A stretch of DNA of 6,642 nucleotides from Mycobacterium sp. (lineage in GTDB: Bacteria > Actinomycetota > Actinomycetes > Mycobacteriales > Mycobacteriaceae), in NCBI GenBank assembly GCA_019246375.1, contig JAFAQO010000271.1:1-6642 (forward strand). The letters run 5' to 3'. The position numbers were made by a program, and so were the translations under genes. Numbering within the stretch: position 1 is the first letter of the stretch; every line of letters begins with the position of its first letter. Positions 1-6,157 of the stretch are shown piece after piece. Below the pieces are notes generated by a model. The model searched no databases and was not told the DNA's origin. It saw only the letters and a list, made by a program, of their open reading frames with translations.

Positions 1-290
1 TGGATCATCACCAGGCCCAGGCCGTTGAGCAGTGCTACCACCGGCAGCAGCAGCGGATCGGCATAGGGGGCAAAGCGCCGGATGGCCATATGTGCGAACA
101 CAAACAAAGTCAGGAAGGCAAGCACGTAGCCGGCCAGGTCCCAATGCAGCTCCCGCTCTTGGTTGGCTTGCACAATCAATAAGGCCACCGCGGTTACCGC
201 GGTGGCAAAGCACAACAACACCAGTTCTGCATTGCGCCGATTCGGCAGCGGAGGGGTCACCGCGACCGGCGGTTGCGGCTGTGTCGTCAT
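1..290 (-). CDS. rodA: RodA, SEDS-family peptidoglycan glycosyltransferase (N-terminal part only)
   Basis: The first 96 codons are present; the gene runs off the left edge, so most of it is missing. It starts at ATG 288-290, which overlaps the pstP stop codon (ATGA on the minus strand), and a GGGAAG ribosome site lies 4 bases upstream. The peptide begins MTTQPQPPVAV, has a short cytosolic Pro/Arg-containing lead, then three hydrophobic stretches at about residues 21-42, 49-70 and 78-96. These fit the first membrane helices of RodA/FtsW proteins and match my memory of M. tuberculosis Rv0017c closely. SEDS proteins polymerise lipid II into glycan strands together with a class B penicillin-binding protein; in mycobacteria pbpA follows directly. 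The catalytic loop lies outside the window, so the identification rests on the N-terminus and the operon context. Confidence 0.9.
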   Translation of the reverse strand, partial: MTTQPQPPVAVTPPLPNRRNAELVLLCFATAVTAVALLIVQANQERELHWDLAGYVLAFLTLFVFAHMAIRRFAPYADPLLLPVVALLNGLGLVMI

Positions 291-1639
291 GCCGCTTCCC
301 GGCAGTTGGTGCCCGGCTGGGGTGATGTTGGCGGACTGGCGGTGGGCGCCGTGGTCGTCGGCTTCGGCGGCGATGTCGCACGAGCCGGCGGGCAGAGCGG
401 CAGCAGCGAATCGCTGCCGGACAGGTCGTGTAGCTGCTTTTTCGCCTGATCGAGAGTGCCGGGTGGCAGCCCGTTCTTTACCAGCTCTCGATTGGACTGA
501 TTCAAATACTCCAGCTTCAGCGGCGGGCAGCCCGGTTTGTTCCCATAGCGTTCGTTGCTGCCGTCGAGGCAGCCCAGAGCATACGGTTCATGAACTGACA
601 AGCCCAGGATCGAGCGGGGAGGTAGTCCCCGCATGATGCTTACCGTGCCGTTGTAGTCGGTGACGTAGTAGTAGCTGCTGATGATCGTCCGCGCAATGGC
701 CAGCGCGGCCAGCAGCAGCAGCACAACCAGCGCGAGCCCGATAGCCATCCGCCGCCGGGAGCGCTTGGGGCGGGTAAGCGTTTCCGGCTGCGGCACAACG
801 CGTTTGGCAACGGTCTTACGTGGATTGATCGCGGAAGCCCGGCCGGCGGCAGTGTTGGGCCGGGTCAGTTGATCTTCGTCACCGGATACCGCGCCCGCCA
901 GGATCGGTTGAGTCTGCCCGTATTCGTAGTCGACGACGTCGGCGACCACCACGGTGACGTTGTCGGGACCACCGCCACGCAGTGCGAGTTCGATAAGGCG
1001 CTCGGCGCTCTCGCTGACGTCGGGAATCTGCAGGGCCTCACGGATGGTCTCGTCGCTGACCGGGTCGGACAATCCGTCCGAGCAGAGCAGGTAGCGGTCG
1101 CCGGCACGGGTTTCCCGCATGGTCAAGGTGGGTTCGACTTCATGGCCGGTCAGTGCCCGCATGATCAGCGAACGCTGTGGGTGACTGTGTGCTTCTTCGG
1201 CGGTAATGCGACCTTCGTCGACCAAGGTCTGGACAAAGGTGTCGTCCTTCGTGATTTGCGTCAGCTCGCCGTCGCGTAGCAGATACCCGCGGGAGTCGCC
1301 GACGTGCACCAACCCAATGCGGTTGCCCGCGAACAGTATTGCGGTGAGTGTTGTGCCCATGCCCTCCAGCTCAGGCTCCATCTCGACTTGCGCGGCAATG
1401 GCCGAGTTGCCCGCTCGCACTGCGGCATCGAGCTTGCCGAGCAAATCGCCGCCGGGCTCGTCGTCATCGAGATGAGCCAATGCCGCGATCGCCAGCTGAG
1501 AAGCCACCTCACCGGCGGCGTGGCCGCCCATGCCGTCGGCCAGGGCAAGTAGCCGGGCACCGGCGTACACCGAGTCTTCGTTGTTGGAGCGCACAAGCCC
1601 GACGTCGCTGCGGGCTGCATAACGCAGGACCAGGGTCAC
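287..1639 (-). CDS. pstP: PstP, membrane-anchored PP2C Ser/Thr protein phosphatase
   Basis: This 450-residue protein removes phosphate from Ser/Thr kinases (PknA, PknB and others) and their substrates, opposing them in growth and division control. The PP2C domain occupies about residues 1-237. Metal-binding and catalytic motifs are visible: NNEDS (19-23), ADGMGGHAAGE with Asp35, HVGDSRG, CSDGLSD (Asp near 188) and GGPDNVTVV (Asp near 226). With the 3-residue offset from the annotated M. tuberculosis start, Asp35 corresponds to Asp38 there. A juxtamembrane linker of about 60 residues, rich in Arg/Lys at its end, leads to one membrane helix at about 298-318. An external tail follows, with four cysteines and a Pro/Thr-rich end. 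GTG at 1637-1639 is chosen because it overlaps the fhaB stop (GTGA) and opens the conserved TLVLRYAARSD start; the reading frame stays open upstream only as fhaB shadow. There is no strong ribosome site, so coupling to fhaB is likely. The protein is about 60 residues shorter than my memory of the M. tuberculosis one (514), with the loss in the external tail. Confidence 0.96.
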   Translation of the reverse strand: MTLVLRYAARSDVGLVRSNNEDSVYAGARLLALADGMGGHAAGEVASQLAIAALAHLDDDEPGGDLLGKLDAAVRAGNSAIAAQVEMEPELEGMGTTLTAILFAGNRIGLVHVGDSRGYLLRDGELTQITKDDTFVQTLVDEGRITAEEAHSHPQRSLIMRALTGHEVEPTLTMRETRAGDRYLLCSDGLSDPVSDETIREALQIPDVSESAERLIELALRGGGPDNVTVVVADVVDYEYGQTQPILAGAVSGDEDQLTRPNTAAGRASAINPRKTVAKRVVPQPETLTRPKRSRRRMAIGLALVVLLLLAALAIARTIISSYYYVTDYNGTVSIMRGLPPRSILGLSVHEPYALGCLDGSNERYGNKPGCPPLKLEYLNQSNRELVKNGLPPGTLDQAKKQLHDLSGSDSLLPLCPPARATSPPKPTTTAPTASPPTSPQPGTNCREAA

Positions 1640-2100
1640 GGGCGCAACTCGATTACCGTTTTGCCGATGCGAACCGGCGTTCCAATCGGAACTCGTACCG
1701 CCGTCGTCACCTTCGCCCTGTCGAGGTAAGTGCCGTTGGTCGATCCTAGATCCTCGACGTACCATTCTGAGCCACGCTTGGACAACCGCGCGTGCCGCGT
1801 CGATGCGTAGTCGTCGGTCAGCACCAAAGTGGAGTCGTCGGCGCGTCCAATCAGGACCGGCTGGCCGCTGAGGCTGATGCGTGCGCCCGCCAGGGATCCA
1901 TCGGTGACTACCAGATAACGGGCATGCCGGTGCTGGCGTGAGGGCAACATAGTGTCACGCAAGGCCAAACCGCGCCGCACCATCACAGCTCCGGTCGGAG
2001 CGTAGATATCGGTCCGCAAAATCCGCAGCGCCGACCAGATAAACACCCACAGCAACAACAAGAATCCGGCGCGCGTCAGTTGCAGTACCAGTCCCTGCAT
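1636..2100 (-). CDS. fhaB: FhaB (FipA), membrane-anchored FHA-domain protein
   Basis: This 154-residue protein matches mycobacterial FhaB/FipA over its full length (155 in M. tuberculosis as I recall). A hydrophobic segment at about residues 8-28 anchors it in the membrane. A conserved TDIYAPTGAV linker (30-39) leads to a forkhead-associated domain at about 62-150. The phosphothreonine-binding positions are intact: GRADD (85-89), S100 with H103 in STRH, and the GSTNGT loop (119-124). In M. tuberculosis FipA is reported to be a PknA substrate that links FtsZ and FtsQ at the septum under oxidative stress; that role is inferred here from identity. The start ATG (2098-2100) has a strong GGAGGG ribosome site 7-8 bases upstream (minus-strand copy of 2108-2113). 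The stop overlaps the pstP start by 4 bases. Confidence 0.95.
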   Translation of the reverse strand: MQGLVLQLTRAGFLLLLWVFIWSALRILRTDIYAPTGAVMVRRGLALRDTMLPSRQHRHARYLVVTDGSLAGARISLSGQPVLIGRADDSTLVLTDDYASTRHARLSKRGSEWYVEDLGSTNGTYLDRAKVTTAVRVPIGTPVRIGKTVIELRP

Positions 2101-2222
2101 CCGGCGTCCCTCCGTCCTGGCGCCCTACACGAGCCCGCGCTACCGAGCACATCAGCAACGTCACGATACTTGGACGGTGGTCGACGCGGGGTGAAGCTTG
2201 ATGGCTTCGCCGAGCAATCGGC

Positions 2223-3791
2223 TCAGTGGATGTGGACGATGATCTCCGAATGACCGAGCCGAATCACGTCGCCATCGGCGAGTTGCCACTCCTGTACTGG
2301 CGCATTGTTGACGGTGGTGCCGTTGGTGGAGTTCAGGTCTGACAGCAGCGCGACCTGTCCATCCCATCTGATTTCTAAGTGGCGGCGCGACACGCCGGTA
2401 TCGGGTAAACGGAATTGGGCGTCCTGTCCGCGCCCCACGATGTTGGCGCCTTCGCGCAGCTGGTATGTCCGTCCGCTGCCGTCATCGAGCTGCAAAGTAA
2501 CCGTGGCACCGGACGGATAGCCGCCTTGCCCGTAGCCCCCGTAGCCGGCTTGTTGGGTGGCGGGATGGCCGTAGTCGTAGTCAGCGCCGGACGGTTCGCC
2601 GTAGCCGCCGGGAGGGGCGTACGCACCGCCGCCGGCGGATTCGCCGTAGCGGCTGTAGTCGCTTTGACCGTAGTCCTGCCGGCCGTAATCCGGCGCAGCT
2701 TGGTAACCCTGGTCGTAACCGCTCCCCTGCTCGGAGTAAGACGGCCGCTGTTCGGGCGGCCCGTAGCCGCCGTCGTCGTGGCGAATGGGGCCGCGGCCAT
2801 ACTCGCCGTAGTCGCCGTAACCCTGTCCCCCGCCGGACTGACCGTAGCCGCCACCCTGGCGATAGCCGGGGTCATAGCCCTGGCCGCCGCCATAACCGCC
2901 GGGCGGGCGCTGTTCGTAGGACGATGGATAACCACTTTGTCCCTGATCGGGATATCCGCCTTGGTCGGGGTATCCGCGATGATCGGCGTAGCGGCCTTGC
3001 TCTTGGTAGCCCCCTTGGTCCGGGTACCCCTCTTGCTCGGGATAGCCGCCCGGGCCGGGATAACCGCGCTGATCTTGGTACCGACGCTGATCGGGGTAGC
3101 CGCCTTGGTCGGGGTATCCGCCCTGATCTGGGTAGCCGCCGTGTTCGGGGTGGCGAGGCGGCGGATAGCCCTGTTGCGGTGGGTAGCCGCCCGATTCCCC
3201 GGGATATCCGCGGGGGTCCTGACCTCCGCGTGCGTCGTCTTGCGGGCGCCCGTAACGGTCGTCGTAGTATTCGTCGCCGGGCCGCCCCTGCCCCTGGCCG
3301 CCGCGATAACTGGAATTCTCGGTCATTGGTGGTACTCCTGGTTCTGCGCTGAACGCACGATCTGATTGTGGCGGGGCGGGATCACTAGCCGTCCGGCGGG
3401 ACTCGATGTCTGGGTTGACAGCACCGCGGGCGCGGAACTGGCCGGTATGCAGGTTCGAAGACTGTTCGAACCAGACGACCACATCACCATACGTTTGCCA
3501 TCCTTGTTCAGCGATGTATCCCGCCAAGTGTTTGGCAAAGGATTCCGACGTGAGATCGGGGTCGGTTCCCACCTTCTCGTAGTCGTGCACCCCGAGAGTA
3601 ATGATGTATTCGTTGGGCGCCAAAAGGCGATTCCCCTGAAGCGACCGGACGCCGTCGGCCGCCTCGCGGCGCAACATGGCTTCGACCTCTTGCGAGACGA
3701 TCGATCCGCCGAACACTCGGGCAAACGCATCCCCTACCGTCGCCTCCAGTTTGCGCTCGATGCGTTGAACTAGCCCCTTCTGGCTGCCCAT
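2223..3791 (-). CDS. fhaA: FhaA, DUF3662 and FHA-domain protein with low-complexity Tyr/Gly/Gln linker
   Basis: The 522-residue product has three parts. Residues 1-130 are the DUF3662 (FhaA N-terminal) domain, including Thr116 in SSNLHTGQF, the position reported as a PknB phosphosite in M. tuberculosis. Residues of about 135-430 are a disordered linker dominated by Tyr, Gly, Gln, Asp and Pro, including a hexapeptide array (220-285). Residues 431-522 are an FHA domain with GRG (443-445), S468 and H471 in VSRRH, and NSTNG (487-491). In mycobacteria the FHA domain binds the phosphorylated pseudokinase region of the lipid II flippase MviN/MurJ and restrains peptidoglycan synthesis; here this is inferred from identity. 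ATG 3789-3791 (MGSQKG) is used because it matches the family start. Its GGAG abuts the ATG with no spacer. An in-frame GTG six codons upstream (3807-3809) has AAGGA at 3-base spacing and could be the true start. fhaA is the first gene of the operon. Confidence 0.95.
   Translation of the reverse strand: MGSQKGLVQRIERKLEATVGDAFARVFGGSIVSQEVEAMLRREAADGVRSLQGNRLLAPNEYIITLGVHDYEKVGTDPDLTSESFAKHLAGYIAEQGWQTYGDVVVWFEQSSNLHTGQFRARGAVNPDIESRRTASDPAPPQSDRAFSAEPGVPPMTENSSYRGGQGQGRPGDEYYDDRYGRPQDDARGGQDPRGYPGESGGYPPQQGYPPPRHPEHGGYPDQGGYPDQGGYPDQRRYQDQRGYPGPGGYPEQEGYPDQGGYQEQGRYADHRGYPDQGGYPDQGQSGYPSSYEQRPPGGYGGGQGYDPGYRQGGGYGQSGGGQGYGDYGEYGRGPIRHDDGGYGPPEQRPSYSEQGSGYDQGYQAAPDYGRQDYGQSDYSRYGESAGGGAYAPPGGYGEPSGADYDYGHPATQQAGYGGYGQGGYPSGATVTLQLDDGSGRTYQLREGANIVGRGQDAQFRLPDTGVSRRHLEIRWDGQVALLSDLNSTNGTTVNNAPVQEWQLADGDVIRLGHSEIIVHIH
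2937..3134 (-). repeat. In-frame 18-bp tandem repeat encoding hexapeptides in fhaA
   Basis: Eleven consecutive 18-base units encode variants of the hexapeptide Tyr-Pro-Asp-Gln-Gly-Gly at FhaA residues 220-285. Exact YPDQGG copies occur at units 1, 2, 7 and 10. The other units carry substitutions such as YPDQRR, YQDQRG, YPEQEG, YQEQGR and YADHRG. The phase never breaks, so copy number can change in whole codon triplets without disrupting the FHA domain. The flanking linker is similar in composition but not regularly periodic. Confidence 0.9.
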
Positions 3792-4050
3792 CTCCAGCGC
3801 TCGCCTCACTCGTCCTTCGGTATCGCTGCTGCAGCGCGACGACCTCCGGCGTGTCGCAGTACTCGTGTCCTATCCAGCAATGGTATCGGGACAGCACGAG
3901 GCGGAGGCACCTCGAGAACTCTGAGAAGCACATTCATCCAGCTCAGACCCACCTTCCCGACGCGAGCGCTTGCCACTGGGCGCTCCCGTGGGCTGTCTCG
4001 CGCGACTGGGGTACGCGGCTATTACAGTGGTAGGCTCCACCGGTTGTCTC
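3792..4050. promoter_or_regulatory. Divergent intergenic region between fhaA and tRNA-Leu
   Basis: These 259 bases must hold the minus-strand promoter of the fhaA-fhaB-pstP-rodA operon and the plus-strand promoter of the tRNA, because the two units diverge here. I see no conserved protein. No -35/-10 pair is convincing on either strand. The best tRNA-side candidate -10 is TAGGCT (4031-4036), but it lacks a good -35. On the fhaA side only a ribosome-site-like AAGGA (3813-3817) stands out. The regulatory call is an inference from gene orientation. Confidence 0.35.
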
Positions 4051-4133
4051 GGGCGAGTGGCGGAATGGCAGACGCGCTGGCTTCAGGTGCCAGTGTCCTT
4101 CGGGACGTGGGGGTTCAAGTCCCCCTTCGCCCA
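4051..4133 (+). tRNA. leuT: tRNA-Leu, anticodon CAG
   Basis: A complete 83-base class II tRNA. The acceptor stem GGGCGAG (4051-4057) pairs with TTCGCCC (4126-4132), with one G-T pair, and the discriminator A is at 4133. The D stem is GCG/CGC (4060-4062 with 4073-4075) around a GG-containing loop. The anticodon stem CTGGC/GCCAG (4077-4081 with 4089-4093) holds loop TTCAGGT with anticodon CAG at 4084-4086, which reads CUG. The long variable arm (4094-4108, TGTCC-TTC-GGGAC core) and the T arm GGGGG-TTCAAGT-CCCCC (4109-4125) are typical of leucine tRNAs. CCA is not encoded. M. tuberculosis leuT occupies the same place beside fhaA. Confidence 0.97.
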
Positions 4134-4155
4134 CATATGTTCTGCATCTGACCGC

Positions 4156-4172
4156 CAGCCGGTCACCGGCTG
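4156..4172. terminator. Hairpin between convergent tRNA-Leu and GNAT gene
   Basis: A perfect 7-base inverted repeat (CAGCCGG / CCGGCTG) with a 3-base TCA loop lies 23 bases after the tRNA and 25 bases beyond the stop of the opposing acetyltransferase gene. There is no T tract on either side, so it would be a mycobacterial-style stem-only terminator serving both directions. Location supports the role; the sequence alone does not prove it. Confidence 0.4.
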
Positions 4173-4196
4173 AGGTGAATGGCTGCACCGACGGGG

Positions 4197-4538
4197 CTAT
4201 CCAGCCGGCAGCGTTTGCACCCACTGCTTGATCTCCGGCGTGACCGGGTCGCTGATGTGGCCGAACTCCGGATGCTTCTCGAGCACCCCAGCCACCATCG
4301 GGCACACCGCAACGATCCGTTTGCCGTCGCCCCGGGCGGCGGTGAGCGCCTGCTCCACCAGAATGGTTGCCAAGCCGCGGCCGCCGAACTGCTCGTCGAT
4401 TTCGGTGTGGTAGAAGACGCGCTGGTTATTGCGGTCGGCCACGAAGGCGCTTCCGACGGTTCGGCCCTCGACGGCGATGGTGTACTTGTCCTCGCCGCCG
4501 CTGACGGTGGTCTGGGCGCCTGTCTTATCGGTAGTCAC
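4197..4538 (-). CDS. Small GNAT-family N-acetyltransferase, YjdJ/COG2388 type
   Basis: A compact 113-residue protein, typical of the short single-domain YjdJ-type acetyltransferases that use acetyl-CoA; their natural substrates are largely unknown. The acetyl-CoA pyrophosphate loop is QFGGRGLATILVEQAL (50-65). The family's second hallmark is the AVCPMVAGVLEKHPEF stretch (77-92), with Cys79 and the HPEF turn. The start GTG (4536-4538) has an excellent AAGGA ribosome site 6 bases upstream (within 4544-4552), and a 7-bp hairpin stands just before it. It lies about 150 bases downstream of the frameshifted acyl-CoA dehydrogenase on the same strand and converges with tRNA-Leu. The gap and hairpin leave co-transcription with the dehydrogenase uncertain. 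I assign no gene symbol and no specific substrate. Confidence 0.88.
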   Translation of the reverse strand: MTTDKTGAQTTVSGGEDKYTIAVEGRTVGSAFVADRNNQRVFYHTEIDEQFGGRGLATILVEQALTAARGDGKRIVAVCPMVAGVLEKHPEFGHISDPVTPEIKQWVQTLPAG

Positions 4539-4558
4539 CTGTATTCCTTCCTGGGAGC

Positions 4559-4578
4559 CCGCCGAAGCGTCTCGGCGG
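4559..4578 (-). promoter_or_regulatory. Hairpin upstream of the GNAT gene (terminator or leader structure)
   Basis: A perfect 7-base inverted repeat (CCGCCGA / TCGGCGG) with a 6-base loop sits 6 bases upstream of the GNAT ribosome site and about 110 bases after the dehydrogenase stop. It has no T tract. It could end dehydrogenase transcription or act as a leader structure for the acetyltransferase; the sequence cannot distinguish these. The rest of the 4539-4688 gap shows nothing I recognise. Confidence 0.35.
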
Positions 4579-4688
4579 TCAAGCGGTCGGCCGCCGGGCA
4601 GCTAAGCCCGTGGCGGTGCAGTCGAACACGGTAGGCGGGGCGCAAGGTCTTTCCGTGTCGACCGATCGTCGTCGCGGGCAATGTCGGC

Positions 4689-6069
4689 TTACTTGCCCGG
4701 CGGTTGCAGCACTTTCATGGCTACCCGCTTGACCGGCTCGGGAATCCGATCCTGGATGGCCAAAGCGGCACTGGCCGCGCGGGCTCGAAGTGGCGCGCCG
4801 CGGCCGAACATCCGGTTCAACGGCCCCCCGGAAGGCTCAATCTCGATATGTAGCGGCAAGGCCCCTTCGCTTGCCCCGAGCGCATAGGATATGACGATCC
4901 GTTGGATCTCGCTGGTGCCCTCAAAGATCGTGTATAGCTTGGCATCCCGATACCACTTCTCCACCGGGTGATCGGTGATGTAGCCCCAGCCGCCCATCGT
5001 CTGGATCGCTCGTTCGGTGGCCTTGACAGCGACCTCACTGGCGGCAAGCTTCGACATCGAGCCCTCGCCGCGCTCGAACGGGATACCCTTGGCTGCCATC
5101 CATGAGGCCCGCCAGGTAAGCAGCCGCGCGGCGTCGATCTGGGTCGCCAAATCGGCCAAGGGAAAAGCGATGCCTTGATTGTCGATGATGGGCGCGCCGA
5201 ACGCTTCTCGCCGGGTGGCATACGTGGTCGCGTATTCCACTGCGGCCCGCGCGATGCCGATCGCCTGGGCCGCGACCATTGGACGAGTTTGCTCGAAGGT
5301 GCCCAACGTCGCCGAGCCGGAATGTCGTCCACCCGCCACCGCTTCGCGGGCCTTGGCAAGTTTGTGTTCGAGCTTTTCCTGCCCACCGAGCAGATTGGCT
5401 TCCGGAACGCGGACACCGTCGAACCGCAACTCGGCGGTATGCGATGCCCGACAGCCGAGTTTGTCGAGTTTGCGCACCAGCTGTAGCCCCGGCGTCCCGC
5501 CGGGCACAACGAACAAAGCCTGGCCGCGATGACCGAGTTCCTCGTCGACAACCGCATTGACTACGTGCACGTTGGCGATGCCGCCGTTGCCGATCCACAT
5601 CTTGTGGCCGTCGATGACCCAGTCCCCGCCGACGCAGCGGGCCCTGGTCCGCAAATTCCGTACGTCGCTGCCGCCCTCGGGTTCGGAGATGGCCAGCGCC
5701 GCGAGCTTGAGATCGCCTGGTGTGCCGAAACATTGCGGTGCCCATTCCAGCATCTGCTCCGCAGACGCGGCTTGACCGATCGCGGACAGCGCCAGCGGGC
5801 ATGACGATTGACAAACCGATCCCCGCGCAACCCCAGAACAACTCCTCCATAAACATCGGCAACGACAAACCGGTGGGGTCACCGATGAGATCCCGGTAGA
5901 ACAACGGACTATAGAAACCGCGCTGGGCAGCTTCCTCGAGAATCGGCCAGGGGAATTCTTGGCGCTGGTCGTAGTCGAGCGCGACCGGGCGGATCAGGGA
6001 TTCGGCGAGCTCGTGCGTACGCCGAGCCAAATCATGTTGTGCGGCGGTCGGCGTCAAGTCGAAAGTCAC
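4689..6069 (-). pseudogene. FadE-type acyl-CoA dehydrogenase, split by a single frameshift
   Basis: Two adjacent minus-strand frames together make one complete flavin acyl-CoA dehydrogenase, about 460 residues if repaired. The N-terminal part (6069 to about 5796; starts TFDLTPTAAQHDLARR, ends GLSIVMP) is the helical domain. The rest (about 5795 to 4689) resumes as LALSAIGQAAS. Signatures are intact: LAISEPEGGSDV (126-137 repaired), the GFGAP-region relative REAFGAPI, and IQTMGGWGY followed by YRDAKLYTIFEGTSEIQR, where Glu384 (repaired numbering) matches the catalytic glutamate of medium-chain enzymes. The break is at about 5794-5797, where one GC dinucleotide appears lost from CCCGC(GC)TGG. 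No other stop or shift is present. The start GTG 6067-6069 has GGGGAG at 4-base spacing; an in-frame TTG at 6127-6129 with AAAGGAG (6133-6139) is an alternative 20 codons upstream. The enzyme would introduce a trans-2 double bond in an acyl-CoA; the substrate is unknown. Unrepaired, translation would add about 250 Arg-rich out-of-frame residues and end at 5035. A sequencing error is equally possible. Confidence 0.85.
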
Positions 6070-6157
6070 GCATCTCCCCTGCCCTGACGATTCGCCCGCG
6101 TTGGCTGATTCAGGGTAACCGCCCGGCAATGACTCCTTTCGCTAACGCAGGCAATCC

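Noticed and set aside
1..636. Plus-strand open frames of 97 and 157 codons at the left edge.
   Set aside because: They lie antisense to rodA and pstP, lack conserved motifs and reflect GC-rich third positions of the real genes.
2101..2222. An internal promoter in the fhaA-fhaB gap.
   Set aside because: The 122-base gap is unusually long for the operon, but no -35/-10 pair with proper spacing is convincing; only the fhaB ribosome site is clear.
2415..3365. A 316-codon open frame on the plus strand opposite fhaA, rich in Ala/Val/Leu/Ile and membrane-like.
   Set aside because: It is a shadow of the fhaA low-complexity repeats: complementary codons of Tyr/Pro/Asp/Gln/Gly read as hydrophobic residues. 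It has no recognisable domain, and FhaA on the other strand is certain.
4051..4196. tRNA-Leu as an integration site for a genomic island.
   Set aside because: No integrase gene and no duplicated tRNA 3' end are visible in the window, and the flanking genes are core genome.
4179..4634. A 151-codon plus-strand open frame starting 46 bases after tRNA-Leu.
   Set aside because: It is antisense to the acetyltransferase, whose motifs and ribosome site are clear; its own translation resembles nothing and it arises from high GC.
5035..5795. The Arg-rich continuation of the dehydrogenase N-terminal frame as a real protein domain.
   Set aside because: It is the out-of-frame reading of a well-conserved dehydrogenase; the same bases encode all its flavoenzyme motifs in the other frame.
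5785..5810. Programmed ribosomal frameshifting to make the full dehydrogenase.
   Set aside because: There is no slippery heptamer, nearby stop or stimulatory structure that I can see, and acyl-CoA dehydrogenases are not known to use recoding. A simple indel is more economical.
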